Source: Jeotgalicoccus nanhaiensis
GTDB taxonomy: Bacteria; Bacillota; Bacilli; Staphylococcales; Salinicoccaceae
NCBI GenBank assembly: GCA_004570955.1
Contig: SPPL01000008.1
Coordinates: 31,611 to 95,610, forward strand
Length of the DNA stretch: 64,000 bases
Direction of reading: 5' to 3'
In this document: positions 62,779 to 64,000 of the stretch, piece by piece
Layout of the letters: every line of letters begins with the position of its first letter
How positions within the stretch are numbered: the stretch's first letter is position 1
The notes under the pieces: generated by a model
What the model saw: the letters and a program-made list of their open reading frames with translations, nothing else
What the model was told of the DNA's origin: nothing
Database searches by the model: none
Translations under genes and position numbers: made by a program

Positions 62779-62852
62779 TGGACCTTGCAGGACTCGAACC
62801 TGCGACCCAACGGTTATGAGCCGTTTGCTCTGACCAACTGAGCTAAAGGTCC
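62779..62852 (-). tRNA. tRNA-Ile2 (CAT, lysidine type)
   Basis: 74 nt, anticodon loop CTCATAA, acceptor GGACCTT/AAGGTCC. The sequence follows the Bacillus tRNA-Ile(CAT) pattern rather than that of tRNA-Met, so C34 is probably changed to lysidine to read AUA. CCA encoded. Confidence 0.8.
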
Positions 62853-62861
62853 ATCAAATGG

Positions 62862-62935
62862 TGGCGGCAGAGGGGATCGAACCCCCGACCTCACGGGTAT
62901 GAACCGTACGCTCTAGCCAGCTGAGCTACGCCGCC
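62862..62935 (-). tRNA. Elongator tRNA-Met (CAT)
   Basis: 74 nt, anticodon CAT, acceptor GGCGGCG; matches the Bacillus elongator Met pattern. CCA encoded. Confidence 0.9.
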
Positions 62936-62981
62936 GAGTTAAATTGATTATCACTATAACTTTGACTTTTTAAAATAATGG

Positions 62982-63054
62982 TGGAGACTAGCGGGATCGA
63001 ACCGCTGACCTCCTGCGTGCAAGGCAGGCGCTCTCCCAGCTGAGCTAAGCCCCC
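62982..63054 (-). tRNA. tRNA-Ala (TGC)
   Basis: 73 nt, anticodon loop CTTGCAC. The acceptor GGGGGCT/AGTCTCC has two G-T wobbles. CCA encoded. Confidence 0.93.
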
Positions 63055-63081
63055 ATTATAACATTTAATTTTTTAAAAGAG

Positions 63082-63155
63082 TCGGGAAGACAGGATTCGA
63101 ACCTGCGACCCCTTGGTCCCAAACCAAGTGCTCTACCAAGCTGAGCTACTTCCCG
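63082..63155 (-). tRNA. tRNA-Pro (TGG)
   Basis: 74 nt, anticodon loop TTTGGGA, acceptor CGGGAAG. Confidence 0.95.
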
Positions 63156-63165
63156 TTTCTATAAG

Positions 63166-63239
<74 letters not shown>

Positions 63240-63263
63240 ATTGCATTATTTAATTTAATATGG

Positions 63264-63349
63264 TGCCGAGGACCGGAATCGAACCGGTACGATAATCACT
63301 TATCGCAGGATTTTAAGTCCTGTGCGTCTGCCAGTTCCGCCACCCCGGC
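63264..63349 (-). tRNA. tRNA-Leu (TAA)
   Basis: 86-nt class II, anticodon loop CTTAAAA, CCA encoded. Confidence 0.95.
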
Positions 63350-63358
63350 TTAAACTGG

Positions 63359-63430
63359 AGCGGAAGACGGGATTCGAACCCGCGACCCCCACCTTGGCAA
63401 GGTGATGTTCTACCACTGAACTACTTCCGC
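63359..63430 (-). tRNA. tRNA-Gly (GCC)
   Basis: 72 nt, anticodon loop TTGCCAA, discriminator T, CCA encoded. Confidence 0.95.
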
Positions 63431-63465
63431 TGACTATACTATTAATAAATACTGTTTTAAAATGG

Positions 63466-63547
63466 TGCGGGTAAAGGGAGTCGAACCCCCACGCCGTGAA
63501 GCGCTAGATCCTAAGTCTAGTGCGTCTGCCAGTTCCGCCATACCCGC
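63466..63547 (-). tRNA. tRNA-Leu (TAG)
   Basis: 82-nt class II, anticodon loop CTTAGGA, CCA encoded. Confidence 0.95.
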
Positions 63548-63558
63548 ATATTTGAATG

Positions 63559-63631
63559 TGAGCCATGCAGGATTCGAACCTGCGACCCTCTGATTAAAAG
63601 TCAGATGCTCTACCAACTGAGCTAATGGCTC
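63559..63631 (-). tRNA. tRNA-Lys (TTT)
   Basis: 73 nt, anticodon loop CTTTTAA, acceptor GAGCCAT. Confidence 0.95.
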
Positions 63632-63646
63632 TTAGTTAAGAGATGG

Positions 63647-63719
<73 letters not shown>

Positions 63720-63725
63720 ACATGG

Positions 63726-63798
63726 TGGAGAATGACGGGTTCGAACCGCCGACCCTCTGCTTGTAAGGCAGATGCTCTCCCAGCTGAGCTAATTCTCC
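63726..63798 (-). tRNA. tRNA-Val (TAC)
   Basis: 73 nt, anticodon loop CTTACAA, acceptor GGAGAAT, CCA encoded. First tRNA after the 5S gene. Confidence 0.95.
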
Positions 63799-63874
63799 AT
63801 GTAAGATACTATTATCTTATATTTCTATTAATAAATCAATCATTATTTAATTTTATTTCTAAAAAATATATACA

Positions 63875-63989
63875 GCCTGGCAGCGTCCTACTCTTGCGGG
63901 ACGTCAGTCCAACTACCATCGGCGCTGGAGAGCTTAACTGCTGTGTTCGACATGGGAACAGGTGTGGCCTCTCCGCCATCGCCGCCAGA
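63875..63989 (-). rRNA. rrf: 5S ribosomal RNA
   Basis: About 115 nt. The 5' end TCTGGCGGCGATGGCGGAGA and the internal CCCATGTCGAACACAG and CCGATGGTAGTTGGA are 5S hallmarks; CTGGC/GCCAG closes helix I. No 16S or 23S gene is in the window; they probably lie beyond the right edge. Confidence 0.95.
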
Positions 63990-64000
63990 CTATTGAATGT

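Overview
The window is a low-to-medium G+C Gram-positive chromosome segment that looks like a Staphylococcaceae member outside Staphylococcus proper, Jeotgalicoccus-like at a guess. Reasons: the staphylococcal/bacillal order hemE-hemH-hemY, TRAP, ecsAB, hit, yhaH, prsA, yhaM-yhaN-yhaO; ComK with an IDEAL-domain neighbour; an AirSR-type redox two-component pair; coproporphyrin-pathway haem genes; and a Bacillales-type 5S-tRNA cluster. Genus is inference. No phage, plasmid, transposase or CRISPR locus was seen.

Layout. 0-5.4 kb: C45-type hydrolase, TauE/SafE exporter, small membrane protein and lipoprotein, MazG-like protein, tRNA-Ser and tRNA-Asn, comK and an IDEAL protein. 5.9-13 kb: lplA, the haem operon, TRAP, ecsAB. 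13-22.7 kb: hit, yhaH, prsA, yhaM/N/O, yheA, yheB and an XRE regulator. 23-28 kb: DAACS symporter, AirSR-like pair, thiol-disulfide pair, RluA-type synthase. 28.7-34.4 kb: ppk, ppx, fumC, NagB-like protein. 34.6-42.2 kb: a 38-residue ORF, a Fur-box-preceded flavin reductase, an orphan oligopeptide-binding lipoprotein, nfrA-like, trmL, queG, a Vga-like ABC-F gene behind an attenuator, a DUF6176-like protein. 42.4-49.9 kb: maf, a MerA/RclA-like flavoenzyme, an LLM oxidoreductase, a response regulator-ABC-kinase module, YceI. 50-61.4 kb: SAM riboswitch with an NhaC-type (MetT-like) transporter, XRE-TPR regulator facing an MFS gene, a DHA2 pump facing a MarR gene, S9 peptidase, psuKG. 61.6-64 kb: 23 tRNA genes and 5S rRNA, all on the minus strand and ending at a strong terminator.

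Most unusual signal: six intergenic arrays of short palindromes. They fall into three unrelated sequence families, but every array has a period of exactly 41 bp with no register slip that I could find. Five of the six lie between convergent genes, mostly bracketed by two ordinary terminators. The two arrays of the CCATGT family also share a conserved terminal motif.

Functional links are mainly redox and iron (AirSR, DsbB/thioredoxin, MerA-like, NfrA-like, haem synthesis, Fur-box reductase), protein export and surface stress (prsA, ecsAB, kinase-ABC module), and drug or toxin efflux (ABC-F, two MFS genes, MarR). All coordinates, motifs and alignments were read by eye. No database search was run.
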